64,000 nucleotides of DNA from Pseudomonas azotoformans (GTDB lineage: Bacteria > Pseudomonadota > Gammaproteobacteria > Pseudomonadales > Pseudomonadaceae): NCBI RefSeq assembly GCF_001579805.1, contig NZ_CP014546.1, positions 6,262,001 through 6,326,000 on the forward strand, in the 5' to 3' direction. The position numbers and the translations under genes are program-made. The notes under the pieces are model-generated. The model ran no database searches. It was given only the letters and a program-made list of their open reading frames with translations, and had not been told where the DNA came from. Of the stretch, positions 15,593-23,716 are shown piece by piece (the stretch's first letter is position 1; the number at the start of each line of letters is the position of its first letter).

Positions 15593-15796
15593 TTACGGGA
15601 TAACGCGAACGTCGGATGCATAGACCGCGTCAGGCCCATGGACTCTCCGGACTTCCACCCGTAGGCCCACGGCTAGCCGAATGCCTCGCGAACCGATGAA
15701 ATTCACTCGCACGTCATCTTCGCCATTTTCCAGGACAATCAAACCCACCCCGGATTGCTGGTTGTAATATTTGACAGCGCCTCTGACCGCCTTCAA
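15593..15796 (-). CDS. Degenerate cold-shock domain protein
   Basis: 67 residues that align end to end with the neighbouring Csp. GAVKYYN stands for GTVKWFN and the closing HGPDAVYASDVRVI for the normal GPQADNV region. RNP1 has become SGVGLI and RNP2 VRVNF, so most of the aromatic nucleic-acid-stacking residues are lost. It is basic near the C-terminal half (LRVEVRRVHG). The start is TTG, 7 nt after GGGAG; no ATG is available. It is probably an ancient tandem duplicate that may have lost or changed RNA binding. It lies 134 nt after flhB. Confidence 0.75.
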   Translation of the reverse strand: MKAVRGAVKYYNQQSGVGLIVLENGEDDVRVNFIGSRGIRLAVGLRVEVRRVHGPDAVYASDVRVIP

Positions 15797-15930
15797 AACC
15801 TCTCTCCCTGCATCTCATCTACAGCTTTCGCGCAGTGCTTCAGGCAATAGAACCGCGAGAACGGCCCTGTGACTACTGTCAAAGTTGACAGGTAGACAGG
15901 CATTCACGACGGGTGGTAGGGAGTAAGAAA

Positions 15931-17067
15931 TCAGAAATCGCGGCGCAAATCCGGCGGAATCGGCAGATCCTTGAGCGGATCCGGCCGCTTGCCCTTGCCC
16001 GCGCGGTACTGGCGAATCTGATAGACATACGCCAGCACCTGGGCCACGGCCAGGTAAAGCCCGGCCGGGATTTCCTGGTCCAGGTCGGTGGAATAGAAAA
16101 TCGACCGCGCCAATTCCGGCGACTCCAGCAACAGGATGTCGTTGGCCACCGCAATTTCACGGATCTTCAGCGCCGTAAAGTCACTGCCCTTGGCCAACAG
16201 CATCGGCGCGCCGCCCTTCTCCGGGTCGTATTTGAGGGCCACGGCGTAGTGGGTCGGGTTGGTGATGACCACGTCGGCGTCGGGCACCGCGCCCATCATC
16301 TTGCGCTGGGACATTTCCCGTTGCAGCTGGCGAATACGCTGTTTGACCTCGGGACGGCCCTCCTGGTCCTTGTGCTCATCGCGCACTTCCTGCTTGGTCA
16401 TCAGCAGTTTCTTGTGGCTCTCCCACAACTGAATCGGCGCATCCACTGCGGCAATGATGATCAGCCCGGCGGCCATCCACAGCGCGCTCCAGCCCACCAC
16501 CTGCACGCTGTGGATGATCGCCGACTCAAGCGGTTCATGGGCGATGCGCAGCAGGTCGTCGATGTCGGACGACAACACCATCAACGCCACAAACAGGATC
16601 AGGATGAATTTGGCCAGGGCCTTGAGCAGCTCCACCAAGGCCTTGGCGGAAAACATGCGCTTGAGCCCTGCAGCCGGGTTCATGCGGCTGAACTTGGGCG
16701 CCAGGCTGCCGGCGGCGAAAAGCCAGCCACCGAGGGCGACCGGGCCGATCAGCGCGGCCAGCAGCAAAGTGATCAGGATCGGCTGCACCGCCAGGATCGC
16801 GATCTTGCCCGAGTGCAGCAGGTACTGGCCCATGGCATCGGGGTTGAGCAGTACTTCACGGGGCAAGGTGAAGTTGTGTTTCATCAACTCCATCAAGTCC
16901 AGCGCCAGGCCACCGCCGTAGATCAGCAAGGCGCCAGCGCCGGCCATCATGGTCGCCACGGTGTTCAGCTCTTTGGAGCGCGCAATCTCGCCCTTTTCCC
17001 GGGAGTCCTTTTTGCGTTTCTCCGTGGGGTCTTCTGTTTTGTCCTGACCACTCTCGCTCTCGGCCAT
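15931..17067 (-). CDS. flhB: Flagellar export switch protein FlhB
   Basis: 378 residues. A charged N-terminus (KTEDPTEKRKKDSREKGEIARSK is the family hallmark region, residues 10-32) precedes four membrane helices (about 35-210). The cytoplasmic domain has the self-cleaving NPTH at 270-273 that changes export specificity from rod/hook to filament in concert with FliK. It is the last of fliLMNOPQR-flhB, 3 nt after fliR. Confidence 0.97.
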   Translation of the reverse strand: MAESESGQDKTEDPTEKRKKDSREKGEIARSKELNTVATMMAGAGALLIYGGGLALDLMELMKHNFTLPREVLLNPDAMGQYLLHSGKIAILAVQPILITLLLAALIGPVALGGWLFAAGSLAPKFSRMNPAAGLKRMFSAKALVELLKALAKFILILFVALMVLSSDIDDLLRIAHEPLESAIIHSVQVVGWSALWMAAGLIIIAAVDAPIQLWESHKKLLMTKQEVRDEHKDQEGRPEVKQRIRQLQREMSQRKMMGAVPDADVVITNPTHYAVALKYDPEKGGAPMLLAKGSDFTALKIREIAVANDILLLESPELARSIFYSTDLDQEIPAGLYLAVAQVLAYVYQIRQYRAGKGKRPDPLKDLPIPPDLRRDF

Positions 17068-17070
17068 GGC

Positions 17071-17856
17071 TCAGCGCGCCCGTGCCAGATCACGTAAGAA
17101 CTGCAAAGCGTCGGTCGCCAGCGGTTGATACTGATTGAGAATGTCGGCCAGGCCGATCCAGAAAATCCCCATGCCCAAGACCAGGGTCAACGGGAAACCA
17201 ATCGAGAAGATGTTCAGCTGCGGCGCCGCACGGGTCATCACGCCGAACGCGATGTTGACCACCAGCAACGCGGTAATCGCCGGCAACACCAGCAACAGCG
17301 ACGCGCCGAAGACCCAGCCCAGGCGCCCGACGATTTCCCAGAAATGATTGACCACCAGCCCCGAGCCCACCGGCAAAGTAGTGAAGCTTTCAGTCATCAC
17401 CTCAAACGCCACCAAGTGGCCGTTCATCGCCAGGAACAACAAGGTCACCAGCATGGTCAGGAATTGCCCGATCACCGCCGCCGACACACCGTTGGTAGGG
17501 TCGACCATGGAGGCGAAGCCCATGCCCATCTGGATCGAGATGATCTGGCCGGCCACCACGAAGGCCTGGAAAAACAGCGTGAGGGAAAAGCCCATTAGTG
17601 CGCCGATCAGGATCTGTTCGGCAATCAGCAGCAAGGCGCTGAGGTCAATGGCATTGACCGGCGGCATCGGCGGCAAACCCGGCACGATCACCACGGTAAT
17701 CGCCACCGCGAAGTACAGGCGCACGCGACGTGGTACGAGGGTGGTGCCGAACACCGGCATGGCCATCAACATCGCCGTCACGCGAAACAGCGGCAGGATG
17801 AAGGACGCCACCCAGGTGCTGATCTGGGTGTCGGTCAATGCCAGCAACGACTGCAT
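17071..17856 (-). CDS. fliR: Flagellar export apparatus protein FliR
   Basis: 261 residues, six or more hydrophobic helices, family length about 255-265. SEGMENT motifs include FRVTAMLMAMPVFG near the N-terminus and SLTLFFQAFVVAGQIISIQM mid-protein. It forms the FliPQR export pore in the MS ring. It lies 4 nt from fliQ and 3 nt from flhB. Confidence 0.95.
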   Translation of the reverse strand: MQSLLALTDTQISTWVASFILPLFRVTAMLMAMPVFGTTLVPRRVRLYFAVAITVVIVPGLPPMPPVNAIDLSALLLIAEQILIGALMGFSLTLFFQAFVVAGQIISIQMGMGFASMVDPTNGVSAAVIGQFLTMLVTLLFLAMNGHLVAFEVMTESFTTLPVGSGLVVNHFWEIVGRLGWVFGASLLLVLPAITALLVVNIAFGVMTRAAPQLNIFSIGFPLTLVLGMGIFWIGLADILNQYQPLATDALQFLRDLARAR

Positions 17857-17860
17857 CCGG

Positions 17861-18130
17861 TCAGCCGATCAACTGCGGAATACTGCCGTACAACTGCAGG
17901 ATGTATTCCATGAAGGTCTGTACCAGCCACGGGCCAGCCACGATCAGGGTGACCAGCATCACCAGCAGGCGCGGCAAAAAGCTCAAGGTCTGTTCGTTGA
18001 TCTGGGTCGCGGCCTGGAACATCGCCACCAGCAGGCCCACCAACAGGCTGGGCACCACCAGCACGGCGACCATCACGGTGGTCAGCCATAGCGCTTCGCG
18101 GAACAGGTCGACAGCTACTTCTGGCGTCAT
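17861..18130 (-). CDS. fliQ: Flagellar export apparatus protein FliQ
   Basis: 89 residues with two membrane helices (about 15-40 and 50-75), the normal FliQ size. MTPEVAVDLFREALW at the N-terminus and TQINEQTLSFLPRLL are family landmarks. Four copies wrap the FliP5-FliR1 pore. It is embedded between fliP and fliR with 4-nt gaps. Confidence 0.95.
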   Translation of the reverse strand: MTPEVAVDLFREALWLTTVMVAVLVVPSLLVGLLVAMFQAATQINEQTLSFLPRLLVMLVTLIVAGPWLVQTFMEYILQLYGSIPQLIG

Positions 18131-18134
18131 CGCG

Positions 18135-18878
18135 CTATACCCCGCCGAAACTGCCGGCCAACGTGCCGATAATCAGTGCCCAGCCGTCCACCAGCACAAA
18201 CAGCATGATCTTGAACGGCAACGAGATGATCAGCGGCGACAGCATCATCATACCCATGGCCATCAGCACGCTCGCCACCACCAGGTCGATGATCAGGAAC
18301 GGGATGAAGATCATGAAGCCGATCTGGAACGCGGTTTTCAATTCGGAGGTGACGAACGCCGGCACCAGGATGGTCAGCGGCGCCTGATCCGGGGTGGCAA
18401 TGTCGGTGCGCTTGGACAGGCGCATGAACAGCTCAAGGTCGCTGGAGCGGGTTTGCGACAGCATGAAGTCCTTGATCGGGCCCTGGGCCTTGTCGATCGC
18501 GTCCTGGGCGGTCATTTTCTCCGCCAGGTAAGGTTGTAGCGCTTGCTGGTTCACCTTGTCGAACACCGGCGCCATGATGAACAGCGTCAGGAACAAGGCC
18601 ATGCCGGTGAGGATCTGGTTCGACGGCGTCTGCTGCAGGCCCAGGGCCTGGCGCAGAATCGAGAACACGATGATGATCCGCGTGAAGCTGGTCATCAGCA
18701 TGACAAACGCCGGGATAAAGCTCAGCGCGGTCATGATCAGCAGGATCTGCAGGCTGACCGAATATTCCTGCGCGCCGGCCGCGTTGGTCCCCAGCGTGAT
18801 CGCCGGGATCGACAACGGATCGGCGCCAAACGCCAATGGCGCGGCCAACAACAGCATGAGCGTCAATAAAACGCGCAT
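18135..18878 (-). CDS. fliP: Flagellar export apparatus protein FliP
   Basis: 247 residues. A cleavable signal peptide (about 1-19, [20 protein letters not shown]) precedes four membrane helices. [20 protein letters not shown] and [20 protein letters not shown] carry the two FliP family signatures. It is the core subunit of the export pore. Its ATG overlaps the fliO stop (TAATG). Confidence 0.96.
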   Translation of the reverse strand: MRVLLTLMLLLAAPLAFGADPLSIPAITLGTNAAGAQEYSVSLQILLIMTALSFIPAFVMLMTSFTRIIIVFSILRQALGLQQTPSNQILTGMALFLTLFIMAPVFDKVNQQALQPYLAEKMTAQDAIDKAQGPIKDFMLSQTRSSDLELFMRLSKRTDIATPDQAPLTILVPAFVTSELKTAFQIGFMIFIPFLIIDLVVASVLMAMGMMMLSPLIISLPFKIMLFVLVDGWALIIGTLAGSFGGV

Positions 18879-19321
18879 TACTTCTTATCCTTCTGATCCT
18901 TGCCCAGCAACTCCATCAGGCGCTGGGCGAATTCTGGCGTGGCGGACTGGCTCTGATCCACGCTCACCGGGGTCTTGAGCACGTGCAGCGGGGTGATGCG
19001 ACCGGGCGTGATGCCCAGCAGGATCTGCTCCTCGCCGACTTGCACCAGCACCAGCCGATCACGCGGGCCGAGGGCGCGGGAACCGATCATCTCGATTACC
19101 TGGCCATTGCCCGGCCCCACGCGCTGCACGCGGCGCAGCAGCCAGGCCAGTGCGAAGATCAAACCCACCACCAGCAACAGGCCCAGCACCAACTGGGTCA
19201 ATTGCCCGCCGATGCCGCTGCTCACCACCGGCGTTGCGGCTGCGGTGGCTTGCGCAACCGGCTCAGCCGCCAGGGCGCTCAATGGCAGCGCCAGAAACAG
19301 TCCCGCCATCGAATACTTCAT
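18878..19321 (-). CDS. fliO: Flagellar assembly protein FliO
   Basis: 147 residues. An N-terminal signal-like segment (1-19) precedes one membrane helix (about 42-62, [20 protein letters not shown]) and a small cytoplasmic domain (residues about 70-125, [20 protein letters not shown]). It assists assembly and stability of the FliP ring. It lies one nt after fliN and overlaps fliP by one base. Confidence 0.93.
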   Translation of the reverse strand: MKYSMAGLFLALPLSALAAEPVAQATAAATPVVSSGIGGQLTQLVLGLLLVVGLIFALAWLLRRVQRVGPGNGQVIEMIGSRALGPRDRLVLVQVGEEQILLGITPGRITPLHVLKTPVSVDQSQSATPEFAQRLMELLGKDQKDKK

Positions 19322-19322
19322 C

Positions 19323-19790
19323 TCAGCGCAACTTCTTGATGCGTTCGCTCGGGCTGATCACGTCGGTCAGGCGGATGCCGAACTTCTCGTTGACCACCAC
19401 CACTTCGCCGTGGGCAATCAGGGTGCCATTGACCAGCACGTCCAGCGGCTCGCCGGCCAGGCGGTCCAGCTCGATCACCGAACCCTGGTTGAGTTGCAGC
19501 AGGTTGCGGATGTTGATTTCGGTGCTGCCGACTTCCATGGAGATCGACACCGGAATGTCGAGGATCACGTCCAGGTTCGGGCCATCGAGGGTCACCGGGT
19601 CGTTGTTCTTCGGCACGCTGCCGAATTCTTCCATCGGCAGGCGGTTGCCGGCCGGGGCGGTGGCGGCATCAGCGGCCAGCAGCGCATCGATGTCGTCCTG
19701 GCCGACATCGCCGGTTTCTTCCAGGGCAGCCGCCCATTCGTCAGCCAGGGCCTGGTCTTCGGCGGAAGTGTTTTCGTGTTCGGTAGCCAT
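19323..19790 (-). CDS. fliN: Flagellar motor switch protein FliN
   Basis: 155 residues. An acidic N-terminal extension carries DDIDALLAAD (about 33-42). The C-terminal SpoA/SPOA domain (about 75-150; ILDIPVSISMEVGSTEINIR, LDRLAGEPLDVLVNGTLIAHGEVVVV) forms the C-ring base and docks FliH-FliI. The DIDALL motif echoes the CheY-binding peptide of FliM. It lies 34 nt after fliM. Confidence 0.96.
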   Translation of the reverse strand: MATEHENTSAEDQALADEWAAALEETGDVGQDDIDALLAADAATAPAGNRLPMEEFGSVPKNNDPVTLDGPNLDVILDIPVSISMEVGSTEINIRNLLQLNQGSVIELDRLAGEPLDVLVNGTLIAHGEVVVVNEKFGIRLTDVISPSERIKKLR

Positions 19791-19824
19791 TACATGTCCT
19801 CGGCGGAGCAGAAATTAGTGTTGA

Positions 19825-20793
19825 TCAGCGACGATTGATCGGTTCAACCACTTGAAGAGCTAAGTTGCCTTTGTGGGAACCGAGCTTGACCTTGAATGAC
19901 GGCACGCCGTTGGCGCGCATGATCATTTCGTCCGGCAATTCGACGGGGATGATGTCCCCCGGCTGCATGTGCAAAATATCGCGCAGGCGCAACTGGCGAC
20001 GGGCCACGGTGGCGCTCAGTGGCACGTCGACGTCCAGCAAGTCTTCGCGCAGGGCCTTGACCCAACGCTCGTCCTGGTCGTCCAGGTCGGACTGGAAGCC
20101 AGCGTCGAGCATCTCGCGCACCGGCTCGATCATCGAGTACGGCATGGTCACGTGCAGGTCGCCGCCACCGCCATCGAGTTCGATGTGGAAGGTGGAGACC
20201 ACAATGGCTTCGCTGGGGCCGACGATGTTGGCCATGGCCGGGTTCACTTCCGAGTTGATGTACTCGAAATTGACTTCCATGATCGCCTGCCAGGCTTCCT
20301 TCAAGTCGATGAAGGCCTGCTCCAGCACCATGCGCACCACCCGCAATTCGGTCGGGGTGAACTCACGACCTTCGATCTTGGCGTGACGGCCGTCGCCGCC
20401 AAAGAAGTTGTCCACCAGCTTGAACACCAGCTTGGCATCCAGGATGAACAGCGCGGTGCCGCGCAGCGGCTTGATCTTGACCAGGTTGAGGCTGGTGGGC
20501 ACGTACAGCGAGTGCACGTATTCACCGAACTTCATCACCTGCACGCCGCCCACCGCCACGTCCGCCGAGCGGCGCAACATGTTGAACATACTGATGCGGG
20601 TGTAGCGGGCGAAACGTTCGTTGATCATCTCCAGGGTCGGCATGCGTCCACGGACGATGCGATCCTGGCTGGTGAGGTCATAACTTTTGACGCTGCCGGG
20701 CTCGGCAGCCATTTCGGTCTGTACCAGACCATCGTCGACGCCATGCAGCAGCGCGTCGATCTCATCCTGGGACAGCAGGTCTTGCACGGCCAT
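19825..20793 (-). CDS. fliM: Flagellar motor switch protein FliM
   Basis: 322 residues. The N-terminal CheY~P-binding peptide LLSQDEIDALLHG is followed by a CheC-like middle domain (about 45-225) and a C-terminal SpoA domain (245-320, ILHMQPGDIIPVELPDEMIM). It forms the wall of the C-ring and transmits CheY~P to FliG. It lies 9 nt after fliL. Confidence 0.97.
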   Translation of the reverse strand: MAVQDLLSQDEIDALLHGVDDGLVQTEMAAEPGSVKSYDLTSQDRIVRGRMPTLEMINERFARYTRISMFNMLRRSADVAVGGVQVMKFGEYVHSLYVPTSLNLVKIKPLRGTALFILDAKLVFKLVDNFFGGDGRHAKIEGREFTPTELRVVRMVLEQAFIDLKEAWQAIMEVNFEYINSEVNPAMANIVGPSEAIVVSTFHIELDGGGGDLHVTMPYSMIEPVREMLDAGFQSDLDDQDERWVKALREDLLDVDVPLSATVARRQLRLRDILHMQPGDIIPVELPDEMIMRANGVPSFKVKLGSHKGNLALQVVEPINRR

Positions 20794-20802
20794 GTCGTGA
20801 TC

Positions 20803-21303
20803 CTACTGCAATACGAAGTTAGTGAAGAGCGCCTGCTCGACCACGACTTTGCCGAGTTCCTTCTGGGCCACTTCCTGCACGCTGGCGGTGACCTTCTGGC
20901 GCAGCATTTCCTGGCCCACCGGGGTGGCAAGTGTGTCGAAGCTCTGGCTGGAGAACAGCATCACCAGGTTGTTACGGATCACCGGCATGTGCACCTTGAG
21001 GGCGTCCAGGTCCGAGGCATTACGCGCCAGCAAGGTGATGCTCACCTGCAGGTAGCGTTGGCGGCCGTTCTGGTTGAAATTGGCGACAAAGGCCGGAAGC
21101 ATCGGCTCGAAGATTGCCGGTTGCTTGACGTTACTGGCGGTTTCGGCGGCAGGTGCCGGCTTGCTGGCACTGCTGTGCATGATGTACCAGGTGCCGCCGA
21201 CCGAGGCGCCGATGGCCAGGAGCAGGCCCAGGACTATCAACAGGATAAGCTTGAGCTTACCTTTGCCTGCGGGTGCTTTTGCTGCGTCGTCGCTCTTCGC
21301 CAT
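20803..21303 (-). CDS. fliL: Flagellar basal-body-associated protein FliL
   Basis: 166 residues. A short Lys-rich cytoplasmic tail precedes one membrane helix (about 19-40, LILLIVLGLLLAIGASVGGTW) and a periplasmic stomatin-like domain that supports stators. It is the first gene of fliLMNOPQR-flhB and is preceded by a sigma-54 type promoter at 21354-21369. Confidence 0.95.
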   Translation of the reverse strand: MAKSDDAAKAPAGKGKLKLILLIVLGLLLAIGASVGGTWYIMHSSASKPAPAAETASNVKQPAIFEPMLPAFVANFNQNGRQRYLQVSITLLARNASDLDALKVHMPVIRNNLVMLFSSQSFDTLATPVGQEMLRQKVTASVQEVAQKELGKVVVEQALFTNFVLQ

Positions 21304-21353
21304 GCCAATAATCCGTCACTATTCGGGGATTCATAGATCTACGGAAAGGCAAG

Positions 21354-21369
21354 AGCAAGTGTTATGCCA
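21354..21369 (-). promoter_or_regulatory. Sigma-54 promoter of the fliL operon
   Basis: Minus-strand TGGCATAACACTTGCT matches the -24/-12 consensus with exact spacing, 50 nt upstream of the fliL ATG. This is consistent with FleQ/RpoN control of fliLMNOPQR-flhB. Confidence 0.8.
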
Positions 21370-21413
21370 GAGTTGTATGGGAGAAAGGGACACATGTCAC
21401 GCTGGAGATCCCA

Positions 21414-21517
21414 TGTGGGAGCGGGCTTGCTCGCGAATGGGGTATGTCAGTTGATACATCTGTCACTGATCCACCGCATTCGCGAGCAAGTCGAGTCGTC
21501 GCACCGCCGCTCCCACA
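21414..21517. repeat. REPIN: two inverted REP sequences
   Basis: TGTGGGAGCGGGCTTGCTCG (21414-21433) is inverted at the right end (TTCGCGAGCAAG from 21479, CCGCTCCCACA to 21517), separated by about 45 nt. The right arm carries an extra GTCGAGTCGTCGCACCGC between the two halves, so it is the longer REP variant. It lies between fliK's 3' end and the fliL promoter. REPINs are mobilised by RAYT transposases, none of which is in the window. Confidence 0.85.
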
Positions 21518-21540
21518 TTTAGGCCTGTGCAGGGCTCGAG

Positions 21541-22881
21541 TCAGGCGTAGTAGTCGACGGCGCTGGAGCCGATCACAGTAGAGGTCACGGGTGCCACGGC
21601 TTCAGCCACGTCAACGTGCGCGCCGCTGTCGCCGCTGTCACTACGTCCGCCGCTGCGGCTCACGCCACCGGTCTGGGCCTGCTGCTGTTGTTGCTCCTGG
21701 CCACGGGACTGGTCGGACACGTTCACATCCACCTGCCCCATGCCCTGTTGGGCGAACATCTCGCGCAAACGGCCGGACTGGCTTTCCAGCGCCTCACGCA
21801 CCACCGGGTGAGCGCTCATGAAGTTGACCTGGGCTTGCTGGTCGGCGGTCATGTTGACCTTGATATCCAGGCGACCGAGCTCGGCCGGCTGCAACTGGAT
21901 CTCCGCCGACTTGAGGTTGGCGCTGGACAGGTACATCACGCGGTTGACGATTTCGTCGGTCCAGCCGCTCTGGTGCATGGCCAACGGCGCATTGGTCACC
22001 GGCGGCAAGGCGTTGGCGGTTTTTGGCGTGGCGGCCTGGGTCAATGCCGCCAGGCGGTTGGCGAAGTCATCGACACGGGTGTCGCTGCTGGCGTTCTTCA
22101 GGTCCTTGAGGCCGTCTTCGATCAGCCCGCCGAAGGCCTTGTCACCGCCCGTGTCAGTGCTGTCCTTGGTGGCTTGCTGGTCGACCATATTGGCCAGGCC
22201 GGCGGCAAAGTTCTGTGCGGCGGTGGGTTGATCCTGGGTCGGGGCCGGGGCGGTTTTGGCCTGGGCCTGACTGCTGGCCGAGACGTGACCGCCCTGCTCC
22301 ATCGCCAGGCGCACGGCGGGCATGGCGTCCAATGGGTCGGCTTCCGGGTCAAAGACTGGCTTGGCTTCCTCGGTCGCCGCTACCGGTGCTGCGACTACCG
22401 GCTGGGCCTTGTCATCCTTGACCGTGGTGACTGGCGCCGCCGGGGTTTCCACCGGCACTGGCACGGCTATCGGAGTGACGGTGGCAATCAGGGCCGGGTC
22501 GACCACCGGGTCAGCCGGAGGCTGCTGCACCAGGGTCGGGTCGGTTGGCGCGTCATCATCTTTGCTGGCGCTGTCGTCGGTCTTGGCCGGTGGGGTGGCA
22601 GGCAAGGTATTGCCGCTATCGGCAACGGCTGGCGTGCTGGCGGCAGGTTTGTCGCTGCTGGCCGCTGGCTTGACGCTGGCGTCGGAGGACTTGCCGGCGG
22701 TGGGCTTGGGCGAGTTGTCGTCGGGCTTGACCGTGGGTTTGGAAGCCTGGTTGGCGAACACTTGAGCGAAGCCAGGGCCCTTGTCCCGTGGGTCCGCAGC
22801 CACTGCCGGTGGGTTGGCGGCGGGCGCTTGAGGCTTGGCCGCGGGGGCAGCCTGAAGGAGCGAATTCGGGGCGACTGGCAT
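21541..22881 (-). CDS. fliK: Flagellar hook-length control protein FliK
   Basis: 446 residues. A long Ala/Pro/Asp/Lys-rich disordered N-terminal part (about 1-300) acts as the molecular ruler. The C-terminal domain (about 325-410, with IQLQPAELGRLDIKVNM and VNFMSAHPVVREALE) interacts with FlhB to switch export specificity. A Gln-rich QEQQQQQAQ stretch follows it. The start at 22881 (MPVAPNSLL) is favoured by GGAGA 8 nt upstream. It is a single gene with its own sigma-54 site at 22933-22948. Confidence 0.93.
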   Translation of the reverse strand: MPVAPNSLLQAAPAAKPQAPAANPPAVAADPRDKGPGFAQVFANQASKPTVKPDDNSPKPTAGKSSDASVKPAASSDKPAASTPAVADSGNTLPATPPAKTDDSASKDDDAPTDPTLVQQPPADPVVDPALIATVTPIAVPVPVETPAAPVTTVKDDKAQPVVAAPVAATEEAKPVFDPEADPLDAMPAVRLAMEQGGHVSASSQAQAKTAPAPTQDQPTAAQNFAAGLANMVDQQATKDSTDTGGDKAFGGLIEDGLKDLKNASSDTRVDDFANRLAALTQAATPKTANALPPVTNAPLAMHQSGWTDEIVNRVMYLSSANLKSAEIQLQPAELGRLDIKVNMTADQQAQVNFMSAHPVVREALESQSGRLREMFAQQGMGQVDVNVSDQSRGQEQQQQQAQTGGVSRSGGRSDSGDSGAHVDVAEAVAPVTSTVIGSSAVDYYA

Positions 22882-22932
22882 AGGTAAAGGTCTCCACTGC
22901 ATGGGGGTCGGGGATGCAGTATTGGGAGGTAG

Positions 22933-22948
22933 AGCAAGAGTTGGGCCA
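22933..22948 (-). promoter_or_regulatory. Sigma-54 promoter of fliK
   Basis: Minus-strand TGGCCCAACTCTTGCT has the GG-N10-GC spacing of RpoN promoters and lies 51 nt before the fliK start. It sits between fliK and the structured repeat that ends the upstream hptB unit. Confidence 0.75.
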
Positions 22949-22989
22949 GGTTTGGGTTTTGGTGTGTATATCCGTTTTTTGGGTAACGG

Positions 22990-23325
22990 CTGGTATGGGT
23001 TCCGCCCTTACGGCGGGTCACTTTGGAAAAGCCGGAATGCCGGCCCAGCCCAAAGTAACCAAAGGGCTCTTGCCCCAACGCTCGGTGTGGCCGAACGCAG
23101 GCTTTGGAGCGTGGGTAACCCGGCAGGACGCCGGGTTAGCCGCGCTGGGCCAAGGATGGCCCATCGCGGCGGCCCACGCTCCAAAGCCGGAGTGAGGGCA
23201 CACCGAGCCTAAGCGAGGTGCCGAGTGTTGGGGCGAAGACCTTTTGCTTACTTTTGGGTCTTTCCAAAAGTGAGCCGCCGTAAGGGCGGAACCCTAAGCA
23301 GCCGTTACCGCAGCAACGGATATGT
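22990..23325 (-). repeat. Structured intergenic repeat, copy 2, with flanking inverted arm
   Basis: 23089-23325 is nearly identical to 883-1118. The outer stem GGCTTTGGAGCGTGGG (23100-23115) pairs perfectly with 23173-23188, enclosing two hairpins. To its left, 22990-23088 is an imperfect inverted copy of the tail (GTTCCGCCCTTACGG.., CAAAGTAACCAAAGGGCTCT), so the whole region is a giant palindrome of about 335 nt. The right boundary lies 14 nt after the hptB stop. Nothing else is visible in the 457-nt gap between fliK and hptB except the fliK promoter. Confidence 0.8.
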
Positions 23326-23338
23326 ACTCAACAAATCG

Positions 23339-23686
23339 TCAAATCTGAAACCGCTGCCGCTCCGTCTCATACAACGGCTTCACCAAAGCAAACTCCCGAT
23401 CAATCTGATCCACCAACTCCCCCAGATCCCCAACCGCAGACCCAACAGACTCAGCCTCCAACCGCTGACACAACTGCGCCAACCGCACCGCCCCAAGGTT
23501 CCCACTGCTCCCCTTGAAACTATGCGCAATCCGCCCCAACGCCTTCGCATCATCCCTAGCCTTGCGCAACGCCTCGACGCGCTTCTGGGAATCATCAAGA
23601 AAGGTATCCAGCAACTTCGGATACTCGCCTTCCATGACTTCCTGCAAACCCGACAGCACCTGCGGGTCCAGATGTAGATCAACCAC
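23339..23686 (-). CDS. hptB: Histidine phosphotransfer protein HptB
   Basis: 115 residues, a single Hpt four-helix domain with phospho-accepting His55 in RIAHSFKGSSGNLGA. In P. aeruginosa HptB receives phosphate from several hybrid kinases (RetS, PA1611 and others) and passes it to HsbR, affecting biofilm and motility. It is identified from the hsbR/hsbA neighbours and size. It lies 30 nt after hsbR and is followed by the structured repeat. Confidence 0.88.
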   Translation of the reverse strand: MVDLHLDPQVLSGLQEVMEGEYPKLLDTFLDDSQKRVEALRKARDDAKALGRIAHSFKGSSGNLGAVRLAQLCQRLEAESVGSAVGDLGELVDQIDREFALVKPLYETERQRFQI

Positions 23687-23716
23687 TTGCTCGCTCCCTG
23701 ATCAAGAATCGGCGAA

